Source of the DNA: Palsa-513 sp036510225
Lineage (GTDB): Bacteria; Actinomycetota; Thermoleophilia; Solirubrobacterales; Solirubrobacteraceae
Direction of reading: 5' to 3'
DNA: 32,634 nucleotides
Assembly: GCA_036510225.1 (NCBI GenBank)
Contig: DATCEH010000078.1
Coordinates: forward strand, 1-32,634
Shown: positions 14,823-22,812 of the stretch, piece by piece
How the letters are laid out: each line of letters starts with the position of its first letter
How positions within the stretch are numbered: position 1 is the first letter of the stretch
Notes under the pieces: model-generated
Seen by the model: only the letters and a program-made list of their open reading frames with translations
Told to the model about the DNA's origin: nothing
Databases searched by the model: none
Made by a program: the position numbers and the translations under genes

Positions 14823-15817
14823 GCGGCGCCGAGCTCGGCGCGCGACTGCGACGCGGAGACCTGAGCGCCGCCCCGGCCGTCCTCAACCTGCTCGAGAGCA
14901 CGGCCCCGGTCGATCGTGTCGCCGCCGCAGAGCTCCTGCGAGTCGTCTCGCCGGCCGCCCTCGGCGGTGAGGCCGCCGGCCACATCATCGGCGTGACGGG
15001 CCCGCCGGGCGTCGGCAAGTCGACGCTGGTCTCAGCGCTCCTGGCCCTCTGGCGCAGCCGGCGGCGGACGGTCGCCGCGCTCGTCGTCGATCCATCGTCG
15101 CGGCGGTCGGGCGGAGCGCTCCTCGGCGACCGGGTGCGGATCGCCTTCGACGCGGCCGATCACGGCGTGTTCATTCGGTCGGCCGCGACCGCGCACAGAC
15201 TCGGCGGCCTGGCCCCGGCGACGCGGACCGCCGCCGAGGTGCTGGCCGTGGCGTTCGACATCGTCGTCGTCGAGACGGTCGGGGTCGGCCAGTCCGAGAC
15301 GGAGGTCGCCGGCGTCGCCGACACGGTCGTCGTCGTCCTCCAGCCGGGTTCGGGCGACTCGCTCCAGTACCTGAAGTCCGGGATCATGGAAATCCCCGAC
15401 GTGCTCGTCGTCAACAAGGCGGATACCGGACGCCAGGCGCAGGACACGCTTCGCGATGCCCGGGCCGCGCTGACGTCGGCAGGGTCGCCGGGCACGCCGA
15501 GCCTCGCGGTCTCGTCCGTCTCCCCGTCGCAGGGCATCGACGAGCTGGCCGAGGCGATCGACGCGCACCAGCGGTCGATCGACGTCGCCGGCCGGCGGCT
15601 CCGTGCGCGGCGGGCCGGCGCGCTGACCGACTTCGTGATCGAGCACGGCGACAGCGGGCTTCGACGGCTCGGAGGTCGGCGAGCCGCGCAGGCGTGGGTC
15701 GCCGATCAGCCGCCCGGGGAGGACGCGCCCGGTCTGGTCGCCTCGCTCGAGGCCCGTGCCGGCCTCCCGGCCGGCGGGCTGTCGGCCGGTGAGCCGCCGC
15801 GTGAGGTCTCGCGGTAG
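14819..15817 (+). CDS. meaB: MeaB/ArgK-type G3E GTPase chaperone for the B12 mutase
   Basis: This 332-residue GTPase protects and reloads B12-dependent acyl-CoA mutases. Motifs are GPPGVGKS (61-68, P-loop), VVDPSSRRSGGALLGDR (switch region), FIRSAATAHRLGGLA, ETVGVGQSE (switch II) and NKADTG (guanine specificity), all in MeaB order. The GTG start overlaps the ecm stop (GTGA), which strongly ties it to that mutase. The last 112 bases overlap the convergent CGNR gene. The C-terminus, Gly/Pro/Ala-rich after residue 295, is weakly conserved. Confidence 0.93.
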   Translation: MSGAELGARLRRGDLSAAPAVLNLLESTAPVDRVAAAELLRVVSPAALGGEAAGHIIGVTGPPGVGKSTLVSALLALWRSRRRTVAALVVDPSSRRSGGALLGDRVRIAFDAADHGVFIRSAATAHRLGGLAPATRTAAEVLAVAFDIVVVETVGVGQSETEVAGVADTVVVVLQPGSGDSLQYLKSGIMEIPDVLVVNKADTGRQAQDTLRDARAALTSAGSPGTPSLAVSSVSPSQGIDELAEAIDAHQRSIDVAGRRLRARRAGALTDFVIEHGDSGLRRLGGRRAAQAWVADQPPGEDAPGLVASLEARAGLPAGGLSAGEPPREVSR

Positions 15818-16320
15818 CGTCGTTGTCGCTCGCGGGCCCCGCACGGGGATTCGGCGTGCCAGCGCCGCGTGGCGGACCGCGTCGTGTCGTAGAAGACGAG
15901 GTCGCACGCGGACCGCTCGCACCGCCTGAGACGTGTCATGTCGATCTCGGCAAGCTCCAGGGCGACCCGGCGGGCCAGCGTGGCCGCGGGCGTCGGCTCG
16001 CTCCACTCAAGCCGCCCACGCAACGTCCGATCCTCCCCGACGTCGAGGCGTACCGTCGCCGTGCTTGGCTGTGCGAGCGCGACCAGACGCGCCGCCGACA
16101 GGGCCACCGAGCGCCCGCTCAGCAGACAGTCGACCAGCGCGACGACCGTCTCGTGGAGCTCGCCCAGCGCGCCGAGCTGGCCGGCGTCCAGACGCGGGAG
16201 CCCGAGCGCCCGCGCCGCTGTTGCGGGCCTGGCGAGCGGGTCGGGGTGGACCAGGGGACGCCGGTCGGGCTTACGCGGGACGGTCAGGTTCGCGAGCCGG
16301 ACCAGCGTGTCCGGCGTCAT
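15706..16320 (-). CDS. CGNR zinc-finger (ABATE-type) transcription regulator
   Basis: This 204-residue protein resembles the ABATE/CGNR family, regarded as stress-responsive transcription regulators. The helical N-terminal part (about 1-125) includes LGALGELHETVVALVDCLLS. It is followed by a treble-clef zinc-finger-like region, LRRCERSACDLVFYDTTRSA then RRWHAESPCGARERQRRYRE. The CGNR signature is altered to CGAR, and candidate ligands are Cys134, Cys139, His155 and Cys160. The ATG overlaps the upstream monooxygenase-like stop (ATGA). The last 112 bases, encoding a disordered Pro/Ser-rich tail, run into the convergent meaB gene. Confidence 0.82.
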   Translation of the reverse strand: MTPDTLVRLANLTVPRKPDRRPLVHPDPLARPATAARALGLPRLDAGQLGALGELHETVVALVDCLLSGRSVALSAARLVALAQPSTATVRLDVGEDRTLRGRLEWSEPTPAATLARRVALELAEIDMTRLRRCERSACDLVFYDTTRSATRRWHAESPCGARERQRRYRETSRGGSPADSPPAGRPARASSEATRPGASSPGG

Positions 16321-16616
16321 CCTCGACCAGACACGGCCTGGCCGACGAACCGTGTCCGCGGGCGAGAGACGAGCTCGTTTGCGCGGTGCGCGTTGGGGTG
16401 GCTGGAGTACTCGCGGAGAACTTCGTCCGCCCGCCGGCGGGTCGTCCACTGACTGACGACGAGCAGGTGGCCGGGGTCGTCGAGGTCCCCGATCACCTCG
16501 TGTGTGACGTAGCCGTCGAACAGGGGCATGTCGCGCCAGATCGCCTCTGTGATCGCACGACCGTCCTGCGTTTGCTCGGGTGAAAAGTGGAAGTCCCACA
16601 CGGAATGGACCGGCAT
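16317..16616 (-). CDS. Putative antibiotic-biosynthesis-monooxygenase-like (ABM) protein
   Basis: A 99-residue protein, MPVHSVWDFHFSPEQ ... ITEAIWRDMPLFDGY ... DLDDPGHLLVVSQWTTRRRA, with the strand-helix-strand pattern of ABM-type dimeric alpha/beta-barrel proteins. No specific substrate can be named. ATG 16616 was chosen because AAGGAGG lies 6 bases upstream; a longer frame to 16661 runs through the promoter. It is first in a two-gene operon with the CGNR regulator (ATGA overlap), behind a promoter that carries a perfect palindrome. It may be the regulated target, for instance in oxidation or detoxification of a small molecule. Confidence 0.78.
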   Translation of the reverse strand: MPVHSVWDFHFSPEQTQDGRAITEAIWRDMPLFDGYVTHEVIGDLDDPGHLLVVSQWTTRRRADEVLREYSSHPNAHRANELVSRPRTRFVGQAVSGRG

Positions 16617-16644
16617 CGGCTGCCTCCTTGGCTCGGGGGTGAGA

Positions 16645-16674
16645 GTAACGGTCAAAATCATTATAGACCGTTAC
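16645..16674 (-). promoter_or_regulatory. Promoter with 9-bp palindromic operator (ABM-CGNR operon)
   Basis: A perfect inverted repeat, GTAACGGTC - 12 bases - GACCGTTAC, encloses TATAAT on the minus strand (16664-16659), a consensus -10 box in an otherwise very GC-rich sequence. AAGGAGG and ATG 16616 follow. The dyad overlaps RNA-polymerase contacts, so a bound dimer should repress, and the co-encoded CGNR protein is the obvious candidate. No good -35 box is visible. Confidence 0.75.
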
Positions 16675-16821
16675 CCTGTTCGAGGGTCGAGTCTGCCCGC
16701 GAAGCGCCGTCGTGGCCAGCTGCTGAGCCCGGTGACCTCCCGAACGCGCGGGCGGCGGGTGGGTGGCCGGTTGCCGGCGTGGGCGGGGCGGGTCGGGCGC
16801 GCAGGCGCGGGCTGTGATCGA

Positions 16822-17008
16822 CCCGGCTGCTCCCGGGCGGCGGAGCAGGATGCTGAGACCTTCATCGCGAAATCGCTGACTGAGTCAGTCAACTACTTTC
16901 CGCGGAGAGTCCACTTCTCCACGACCCAGTCCCCCCGCAAACAGCTCGGCCGCGTCTGAGCTCCCGAGCCCGGCCGGAATCATCCCTCGACGGCACGCTC
17001 ACAAAGCC
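16822..17008. repeat. Dispersed intergenic repeat, copy 2
   Basis: Positions 16822-16914 align with window positions 1-92, with a few one-base gaps. A second matching patch at 16979-17008 corresponds to 99-125, separated here by about 65 extra bases. The central word is the perfect odd palindrome TGACTGA-G-TCAGTCA (16876-16890), within GCTGACTGAGTCAGTCAAC, which resembles TetR-family operators. The outer 12-base hairpin arms of copy 1 are partly degraded in this copy. The surrounding 395 bases (16675-17075) hold no convincing gene. Confidence 0.7.
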
Positions 17009-17075
17009 CCCACCACGACTGCGTCGGCAACTTGTCTTCCAACGAACGGGTCCACAAGGTTCCCGGCCGCGTCAG

Positions 17076-17582
17076 CTAGCCGACGAGCTCGCCGTGCCAG
17101 GCGGCGTAGGTGACGAGCTCGTCGGCGTCGAGCAGTGGGATCCCGTAGTGGTCGGCTGCCCGGACGAGGCGCTGGCCTCCCTCCCGGCGATCGAGCGGGC
17201 TCCTGCGATCGAGCAGGGCAAGCGGACGGGCGAACTCGGCGCGGAAGCCACGCTCGCACTCGACGACCCTCCCCCATGCGATCACCGCGCCCCAGGAGGC
17301 CTCCGGCGCGGGGAGGTCGGGCTCGTCGGGGAGGGCGTAATAGGCCGAGTACCCGCAGCCGCAGCTCGCGTGGGGGGCGTCATGGCCGCCCAGGGCGAAG
17401 CACTTGGCATTGCGATCGTGATCGGCCGGCCAGGGCACGGGAATCGCCCGGGGCGCGATCATCGCGAGCGCGGGGTTGGGGACGAACCGGCCGGCGACGA
17501 AGATGCCCGAGTACAGCCCGCCCTTCCGGCATCCCCAGCGGCGGAAGCCGACGAGCGGCTGGGCCAGGGGTTCCGGCGTCAC
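17076..17582 (-). CDS. Conserved hypothetical protein with Cys-rich CGCGYSAYY motif
   Basis: This 168-residue protein has the sequence landmarks of an actinobacterial family of unknown function. These are an aromatic opening (LVGFRRWGCRKGGLYS), a Cys/His segment (KCFALGGHDAPHASCGCGYS), and the block AVIAWGRVVECERGFRAEFA near the end. The Cys/His cluster may bind a metal. I know of no role for the family. The start is taken as the GTG at 17582, and no strong ribosome-binding site is seen. It is separate from the MFS-MerR operon by about 150 bases. Confidence 0.7.
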   Translation of the reverse strand: MTPEPLAQPLVGFRRWGCRKGGLYSGIFVAGRFVPNPALAMIAPRAIPVPWPADHDRNAKCFALGGHDAPHASCGCGYSAYYALPDEPDLPAPEASWGAVIAWGRVVECERGFRAEFARPLALLDRRSPLDRREGGQRLVRAADHYGIPLLDADELVTYAAWHGELVG

Positions 17583-17734
17583 GCAGGGGTTGGTGCTGGC
17601 CGGTCCGGGGCGGGCGCCACCTCCGGTCGCAGGGGCGCAGGCGAGGGTTGGCGGTCGGGCACCGGGAGGCGCACGGGCGCCGGGCGCTCGGTCTCGCGCA
17701 GTGGCTTGCCGATGTCACCCATCCGCAGGCGAGC

Positions 17735-18199
17735 TCAGGACTTGGCGATCGCCGGCCGCGGAGCCGAGTCCAGGTCGACGAGCTTGCGCTCGACTCGACG
17801 CAGCCGATCGGAGAGATCGACCTCGAGCCGGCCGAGATCGGCTGCGCGGAGACGGACCAGCTCGAGCTGGCGCTCCAGCAGGTCGCGCGCCTCGATCAAC
17901 AGAGCGCGCCGGCGGTCGGGCTCGACATCGTCACGACTCAACTCGCTCCGCAGGGCCGCCCGCGCGTCCTCGGCGGCGATCAGCTCCTTGAGCTCGTCGA
18001 GCGAGACGCCGAGCAGCGACTTGAGCCGCATCACCTCGCGCAGGCGCTCGAGGTCCCCTTCGTCGTAGAGCCGGTGCGACCCGGCCATCCGGGCGCCGCC
18101 GTCCGGGAGCAGGCCGATCTCCTCGTAGTAGCGGATCGTCCGGGCGGTGGTCCCCGCGAGACGGGCGAGGTCGCCGATGCGGAGCGTCTCTGTGGTCAT
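17735..18199 (-). CDS. MerR family transcription regulator
   Basis: This 154-residue protein has the MerR winged-helix N-terminus LRIGDLARLAGTTARTIRYY, then EEIGLLPDGGARMAGSHRLY and DEGDLERLREVMRLKSLLGV. A long antiparallel coiled coil follows (about residues 80-145). There is no cysteine cluster for metal sensing, so it more likely senses a small organic compound or drug. Its ATG overlaps the stop of the upstream MFS gene (ATGA), so the regulator is made with the transporter it presumably controls through the dyad at 19777-19792. Confidence 0.92.
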   Translation of the reverse strand: MTTETLRIGDLARLAGTTARTIRYYEEIGLLPDGGARMAGSHRLYDEGDLERLREVMRLKSLLGVSLDELKELIAAEDARAALRSELSRDDVEPDRRRALLIEARDLLERQLELVRLRAADLGRLEVDLSDRLRRVERKLVDLDSAPRPAIAKS

Positions 18200-19758
18200 C
18201 GGCTGAGCACCTGCTCGATCTCGAGCTCGCCGATCGGGTCCCCGAGCGGCTCGACCTCGTCGGCCGGGGCCGCGTCAGGATCGGCGGAGACGTGCTTGGG
18301 TCGCATCATGCAGACGATCGCACCGACGAAGGACGTCGCGGTCAGGACCCAGAGGGCGACGTGCATGTTGTGGATGAACGGCGCGAGCTTCTGGTCGGAG
18401 AGACCCTGCGCGAGACCGGAGAAGATCTTGAACAGGGTGGCCTTCGGCACCGCGGAGGTGACGATCGCCAGGACGAAGGCGATCGACAGGACGGCACCGG
18501 TGTTCTGGAGCAGCATCCGCGCGCCGGCGGCGATCCCGCGGCGCTGGGCCGGAACCGTACCCATCATCGCTGCGGTGTTCGGGCTGTTGAACATGCCCGA
18601 GCCGACGCCGACGATGGTCATCCAGAGCCCGCTCTCCCAGTAGGCGGTGTGCACTTCGAGCGTGGTCATCAGGCCGAGGCCGATGCCGACCGTGACCATG
18701 CCGAGCGCGGCCAGCGCCCGCGAGCCGTGGCGGTCGGCGTAGATGCCGGCGAGCGGCGACGCGACGAGCATGCCGGCGGCGAGCGGGATCAGCTTGATCC
18801 CGGCGGTGATCGGGGAGTCGCCCTGGGCGCCCTGGAAGTAGAAGACGAACAGGAACATCAGGGCGAAGCGGGCGAGCCCGTTGATGAACGACGCGGCCGA
18901 CGCCGCGGCGAACAGGCGATTGCGGAAGATCCCGAGGTCGAGCATCGGCGCCGTGGCGCGCGCCTCGATCAGGACGAACAGCGGGAGCAGGACGATCGCG
19001 GCGGCGAGCCCGCCGATCACGATTGGGTCGCTCCAGCCGCTGAGGCCGCCGCGCGAGACACCGAGCACGAGGCCGGTCAGGCCGATCACGAAGGTCACGG
19101 TCCCGAGGACGTCGAAGCCGCGGTTGCCGTCGGGCTTGGCGAGCTCGCGGAGGACGAGGCCGCCCCAGAGCGCGCCGATCAGGCCGAACGGGACGTTGAA
19201 CCAGAAGACCCACTGCCAGCTGGCTGAGACGAGCAGGCCGCCGAGCACCGGCCCGAGGACGAGGCCGACGGCGGCGATCATCGTGTTCGCGCCCATCGCC
19301 ATGCCGAGCTGCTCGCGTGGGAAGGCGTCGGTGACGAGGGCGGCGGCGTTCGCGAAGAGGAAGGCGCCGCCGATCCCCTGGAGGATCCGCCAGAGGATCA
19401 GCTGCGTGACGTCGGCCGAGAACCCGGCGCCGAGCGACGCGACCGCGAAGACGAGGAAGCCACCGACATAGGCCTTCTTGCGGCCGAACAGGTCCGAAAG
19501 GCGGCCGGCGTTGAGGACGAGCACGGTCGAGGCGATCATGTACGCGAGGATCACCCAGACCAGCCCGAGCAGACTTCCGTGGAGGCTCCGCTCGAGATCC
19601 GGGAGAGCGATGATCAGCGTGCCGGAGTTCGTCGCGGCGAGCAGCATCCCGAGGCTGGTGCACGACAGGGCCCACCACTTGTAGTTGTGATGGTCGGCGG
19701 AGACGCCGAGGCTTCTGCGTGCCCTGGGGACTGAGGTGCTGCTCGGTTTCGCGGCCAT
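18196..19758 (-). CDS. MFS drug-efflux transporter, DHA2 (EmrB/QacA) family
   Basis: This 520-residue protein has about 14 membrane helices. Motif A is GRLSDLFGRKKAYVGG after helix 2. Motif C, VLGPVLGGLLV, is followed by SASWQWVFWFNVPFGLIGA, typical of DHA2 proton-drug antiporters. Length is as expected. The ATG at 19758 follows AAAGGA. It heads an operon with the MerR regulator gene, behind a MerR-type palindrome, so expression is likely induced by its substrate. The actual drug or metabolite cannot be inferred. Confidence 0.93.
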   Translation of the reverse strand: MAAKPSSTSVPRARRSLGVSADHHNYKWWALSCTSLGMLLAATNSGTLIIALPDLERSLHGSLLGLVWVILAYMIASTVLVLNAGRLSDLFGRKKAYVGGFLVFAVASLGAGFSADVTQLILWRILQGIGGAFLFANAAALVTDAFPREQLGMAMGANTMIAAVGLVLGPVLGGLLVSASWQWVFWFNVPFGLIGALWGGLVLRELAKPDGNRGFDVLGTVTFVIGLTGLVLGVSRGGLSGWSDPIVIGGLAAAIVLLPLFVLIEARATAPMLDLGIFRNRLFAAASAASFINGLARFALMFLFVFYFQGAQGDSPITAGIKLIPLAAGMLVASPLAGIYADRHGSRALAALGMVTVGIGLGLMTTLEVHTAYWESGLWMTIVGVGSGMFNSPNTAAMMGTVPAQRRGIAAGARMLLQNTGAVLSIAFVLAIVTSAVPKATLFKIFSGLAQGLSDQKLAPFIHNMHVALWVLTATSFVGAIVCMMRPKHVSADPDAAPADEVEPLGDPIGELEIEQVLSR

Positions 19759-19776
19759 CGGCGGTTCCTTTGAGAG

Positions 19777-19792
19777 CTTACGTGAACGTAAG
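19777..19792 (-). promoter_or_regulatory. MerR-type operator before the MFS-MerR operon
   Basis: CTTACGT-2 bases-ACGTAAG, read on the minus strand as ACCTTACGTTCACGTAAGCT, is the usual form of operators of organic-ligand-sensing MerR proteins. It lies 18 bases before the MFS ATG. The upstream TGAACC may be the -35 element. Confidence 0.75.
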
Positions 19793-19856
19793 GTTCAGGA
19801 TAGCACCGCAGGAAGCAGTGCGGAGGACCGCAATCCGCGCGGGGCGGCCGGTGCGT

Positions 19857-20291
19857 CTACTTCGAGGTCGTGCCGGTGGCAGGCGACGTCGTGACCGCCC
19901 CGGCGAGCGAGGCGATCCGCCAACCGCTGCCGACCTTGACCAGGCCGAGCGTCGTGTCGGCCGGCTGCTGGTTGGCCGCCGTCGTGTGGACGCTGGCGAT
20001 CGCGCTCTGGCCGGTCACCTTGACCGTGCCGACGGTCATCGTGGGCTTCTTGACGCCGCCGAGCGCGCGCGAGAGGGCCGTCTTGCATGGGAGGTTGATC
20101 GAGGCCATCGGCTGGAGCAGGTTCGGCGCGAGCAGGCTCTTGCAGATCGTCGCGTAGTCCTTCGCGGCGACGGCGTTCCCGTACGCGACGACCGTCGCCC
20201 GGACCTGAGCCCTCTGGTCGGCACCGCCGCCGCAGCCGGCCGCCACGAGCGCCGTCAGGACGAGCGGGATGAGGGCCGTGTTTCGCCGCAC
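19857..20291 (-). CDS. Putative lipoprotein, NTF2/SnoaL-like
   Basis: This 144-residue protein has a signal peptide ending in the lipobox VAAGC (Cys about residue 20), so it is probably anchored outside the membrane. The mature part, VRATVVAYGNAVAAKDYATI through VGSGWRIASL, has the helix-then-sheet layout of NTF2-like domains with two cysteines (CKSLL, LPCKTAL) that could pair. Its ligand is unknown. The GTG at 20291 has TAACCT 6 bases upstream (20303-20298), which again looks leaderless. It is divergent from dipZ. Confidence 0.8.
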   Translation of the reverse strand: MRRNTALIPLVLTALVAAGCGGGADQRAQVRATVVAYGNAVAAKDYATICKSLLAPNLLQPMASINLPCKTALSRALGGVKKPTMTVGTVKVTGQSAIASVHTTAANQQPADTTLGLVKVGSGWRIASLAGAVTTSPATGTTSK

Positions 20292-20418
20292 GCGTGCAGG
20301 TTATCCATGGCGGCGGCGGCCCGCCGGCCGGGACGATGAGACGCCGGCGGATCGAGTTCATACATCTGAAAGGTTCGATCGACGCCCCTGCCCGAACGAT
20401 CGCCGATGATGTCGGCAG

Positions 20419-22167
20419 ATGCTGATCCTGATGTTCTTCGCCCTGCTGGCGGGTGCCGGCACGGCGCTCAGCCCGTGCGTCCTGCCGGTCCTGCCGGCCC
20501 TGCTCTCGGCCGGGGGACTCGGCGGCCGGCGCCGTCCGCTGGGCATCGTGCTCGGCCTGACGGCGACCTTCACGGTCACGATCGTCGGCATCTCGAAGGT
20601 CGCCGGCGGCGTCGGCCTCGGGTCGGATCCGCTGCGGGATCTGGCCGTCGCCGTGCTCGTCCTGTTCGGTATCGCCCTCCTCGTCCCATCGCTCGCCCAG
20701 CGCCTCGAGCAGCCACTCGCCTTCCTCTCGCGCCTCGGCCCCCGGACCCGGGGCGACGGCTTCGCGTCAGGCCTGGTCGTCGGTGGCGCGCTCGGCTTCG
20801 TCTACACCCCGTGTGCCGGGCCGATCCTCGCCGCGGTGATCGCGGTCAGCGCGGCCTCCGGCCGCTCGATCGCCGTCGGGCTGTCCTACGCGCTCGGCTC
20901 CGCGATCGTCCTGTTCGCCCTCTCGCTCGGGGGTCGGCGCGTGATCGACCGGCTGCGGGCGGCCGGCCGGGGCCCGCAGGTCCAGCGGACGCTCGGCGTC
21001 GTGATGATCCTCACGGCCGTCGTGATCGTCACCCAGCTCGACGTCAAGCTCGACCAGCAGATCGCCGAGCACATCCCCCAGGTCAGCCTGACCGCGTCAC
21101 TCGAGTCGAGCCACGCCGTCACCAGCCGGATCGCCGGATCGCTCCACACCCACAGCTCCCGGTTCACCTCCGACGCCGCCCAGGCGGCCAGCGCCGCGCC
21201 GGTGCTACCCACAGCGCCGGCGTCCTCGCTCCCGGACCTCGGGACCGCGCCGAACTTCGTCGGCACCCAGCGATGGTTCAACACGCCGGGCGGCGCCCCG
21301 CTCACGCTCGCCGGGCTCCGCGGACGGGTCGTGCTGATCGACTTCTGGACCTACACGTGCATCAACTGCCTGCGGACCCTCCCCTACCTGGAAGCCTGGA
21401 ACTCGAAGTATGCGTCTGACGGACTGACGATCGTCGGCATCGAGGCGCCGGAGTTCGCCTTCGAGAAGGACGCGTCGAACGTCGCGAACGCGATCAGCAC
21501 GCTCGGGATCGAGTACCCGGTCGTCCAGGACAACAACATGGCGACGTGGAACGCCTGGGGCAACGAGTACTGGCCGGCCGAGTTCCTGATCGACGCCAAG
21601 GGCCAGGTCCGGTCGGCCGAGTTCGGCGAGGGCGACTACTCCCAGACCGAGGCGAAGATCCGCTCCCTGTTGGCGGCCACCGGTCACGCCGCGCTCGGCT
21701 CCGACGCCAGGGCCGTCGGCGCGATCACCCCGTCCCGGCAGGCGACCCCCGAGACGTATCTCGGCTACGCCCGAGCCGACGGGTGGGTCCCGTCGAACCC
21801 GAAGGCCGGAACCCACACGACTGCCGCGTCGACGGGCGCCCTCCCGCTGAGCAGGTTCAGCTATGGCGGGACCTGGACGATCGGTTCCCAGGAGGTCGTC
21901 GCCGGAGCGAACGCCCGGATCGACACGGAGGTCGAGGGCAAGGATGTCTACATCGTGCTGAGCCCGCCGAAGCCGGGGGCGAGCGGCCACGTCCAGGTGA
22001 CCGTCGACGGCCGGCCGGCCCCGGACGGCGTCGACGTGCACGACGGGTCGATCGCCGTGACCGGGCAGCGCCTGTACACGGTGGCCTCGTTCACCAAGGA
22101 CGGCCGCCACCGCCTGACGCTGAGGTTCTCGCCCGGCACCCAGGGCTTCTCGTTCACGTTCGGCTGA
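20419..22167 (+). CDS. dipZ: CcdA-thioredoxin fusion thiol-disulfide transporter (DipZ-like)
   Basis: This 582-residue membrane protein passes reducing equivalents across the membrane for extracytoplasmic thiols or cytochrome c maturation. The N-terminal CcdA/DsbD-like part (to about residue 215, six helices) carries LSPCVLP (Cys20) and YTPCAGP (Cys132), the paired membrane cysteines. After a linker, a TlpA/AhpC-type thioredoxin domain (about 275-430) has the active site WTYTCINCLRTLP (Cys314, Cys317) and EYWPAEFLID with the cis-proline. The last 130 residues form the beta-sandwich seen at the end of mycobacterial DipZ. ATG 20419 precedes the first helix directly, and no ribosome-binding site is seen. 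Confidence 0.93.
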   Translation: MLILMFFALLAGAGTALSPCVLPVLPALLSAGGLGGRRRPLGIVLGLTATFTVTIVGISKVAGGVGLGSDPLRDLAVAVLVLFGIALLVPSLAQRLEQPLAFLSRLGPRTRGDGFASGLVVGGALGFVYTPCAGPILAAVIAVSAASGRSIAVGLSYALGSAIVLFALSLGGRRVIDRLRAAGRGPQVQRTLGVVMILTAVVIVTQLDVKLDQQIAEHIPQVSLTASLESSHAVTSRIAGSLHTHSSRFTSDAAQAASAAPVLPTAPASSLPDLGTAPNFVGTQRWFNTPGGAPLTLAGLRGRVVLIDFWTYTCINCLRTLPYLEAWNSKYASDGLTIVGIEAPEFAFEKDASNVANAISTLGIEYPVVQDNNMATWNAWGNEYWPAEFLIDAKGQVRSAEFGEGDYSQTEAKIRSLLAATGHAALGSDARAVGAITPSRQATPETYLGYARADGWVPSNPKAGTHTTAASTGALPLSRFSYGGTWTIGSQEVVAGANARIDTEVEGKDVYIVLSPPKPGASGHVQVTVDGRPAPDGVDVHDGSIAVTGQRLYTVASFTKDGRHRLTLRFSPGTQGFSFTFG

Positions 22168-22230
22168 GCCCGATCCCCGCCGCCGGAGGGGTGGTCAGAC
22201 CTCCGCGGGTCCAGTGAATCCCGGTCCGCA

Positions 22231-22236
22231 TAGAAT
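22231..22236 (+). promoter_or_regulatory. -10 box of leaderless zinc-ribbon/lyase operon
   Basis: TAGAAT is followed by 7 bases and GTG 22244. This spacing favours that start over the in-frame GTG at 22214, which lies upstream of the box. Confidence 0.5.
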
Positions 22237-22243
22237 CAAACGC

Positions 22244-22807
22244 GTGGACGCCGACCCCCGCAGCTGGCTGCGTTGCTACCGCTGCTGGTCCCAGGATCTC
22301 GAGGTCCAGGTCCACTACGAGGGGATCCACAAGATCGACCCGGAGACCGGTGAGCGGGCCGAGGTCGTCGACGAGCTCCAGGAGGCTGTCGTCCAGTGCC
22401 TCGACTGCATGCACGACCAGCCGCACCTCGGCTTCCAGGACGGTCGGGTCGAGCCGATCGAGGATCGCTGGGAGCGGATGGTCGCCGGCACGCCGTGGGT
22501 TGCCTCGTGCACCGTGACGGTCGACGCCGACGACGTCGAGAGCTGCTCGGGACCTGATGCCGGCGACGCCCTGTCCTACGCCGCGTTCGGCGACCACGGG
22601 GTTCGCGAGTTCTTCACGCACGTGCGCTTCCACAAGCACGAGGACGACAACCGGATCGTCGTCCACCTGCTGGTCGAGCTGTACGCCCGGTCGCTCGACG
22701 AGGCAACCGAGGTGCTCGAGGAAGCCGCCCGGGGGGCACTGGCGATCACGTCACTCGCCGAGGAGTCCCGCCCGCCGGCGGCGACGCCGGGCGCGGATCC
22801 CCACTAG
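22244..22807 (+). CDS. Unknown protein with four-cysteine zinc ribbon
   Basis: This 187-residue protein has CYRC (Cys11, Cys14) and CLDC (Cys52, Cys55), spaced like a zinc ribbon. A mixed domain follows, with an acidic DVESCSGPDAGDALSYAAFG, and a C-terminal segment VHLLVELYARSLDEATEVLE. I do not recognise it. It lies 5 bases before the CoA-ester lyase gene on the same strand and shares its likely leaderless promoter, so a function with acyl-CoA metabolism is possible. No membrane segment or signal peptide is present. Confidence 0.75.
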   Translation: MDADPRSWLRCYRCWSQDLEVQVHYEGIHKIDPETGERAEVVDELQEAVVQCLDCMHDQPHLGFQDGRVEPIEDRWERMVAGTPWVASCTVTVDADDVESCSGPDAGDALSYAAFGDHGVREFFTHVRFHKHEDDNRIVVHLLVELYARSLDEATEVLEEAARGALAITSLAEESRPPAATPGADPH

Positions 22808-22812
22808 CGCCG

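Noticed and set aside
18292..19227. A 311-residue plus-strand frame rich in Asp, Arg and Glu
   Set aside because: It is antisense to the MFS transporter; its composition is a by-product of the codon pattern.
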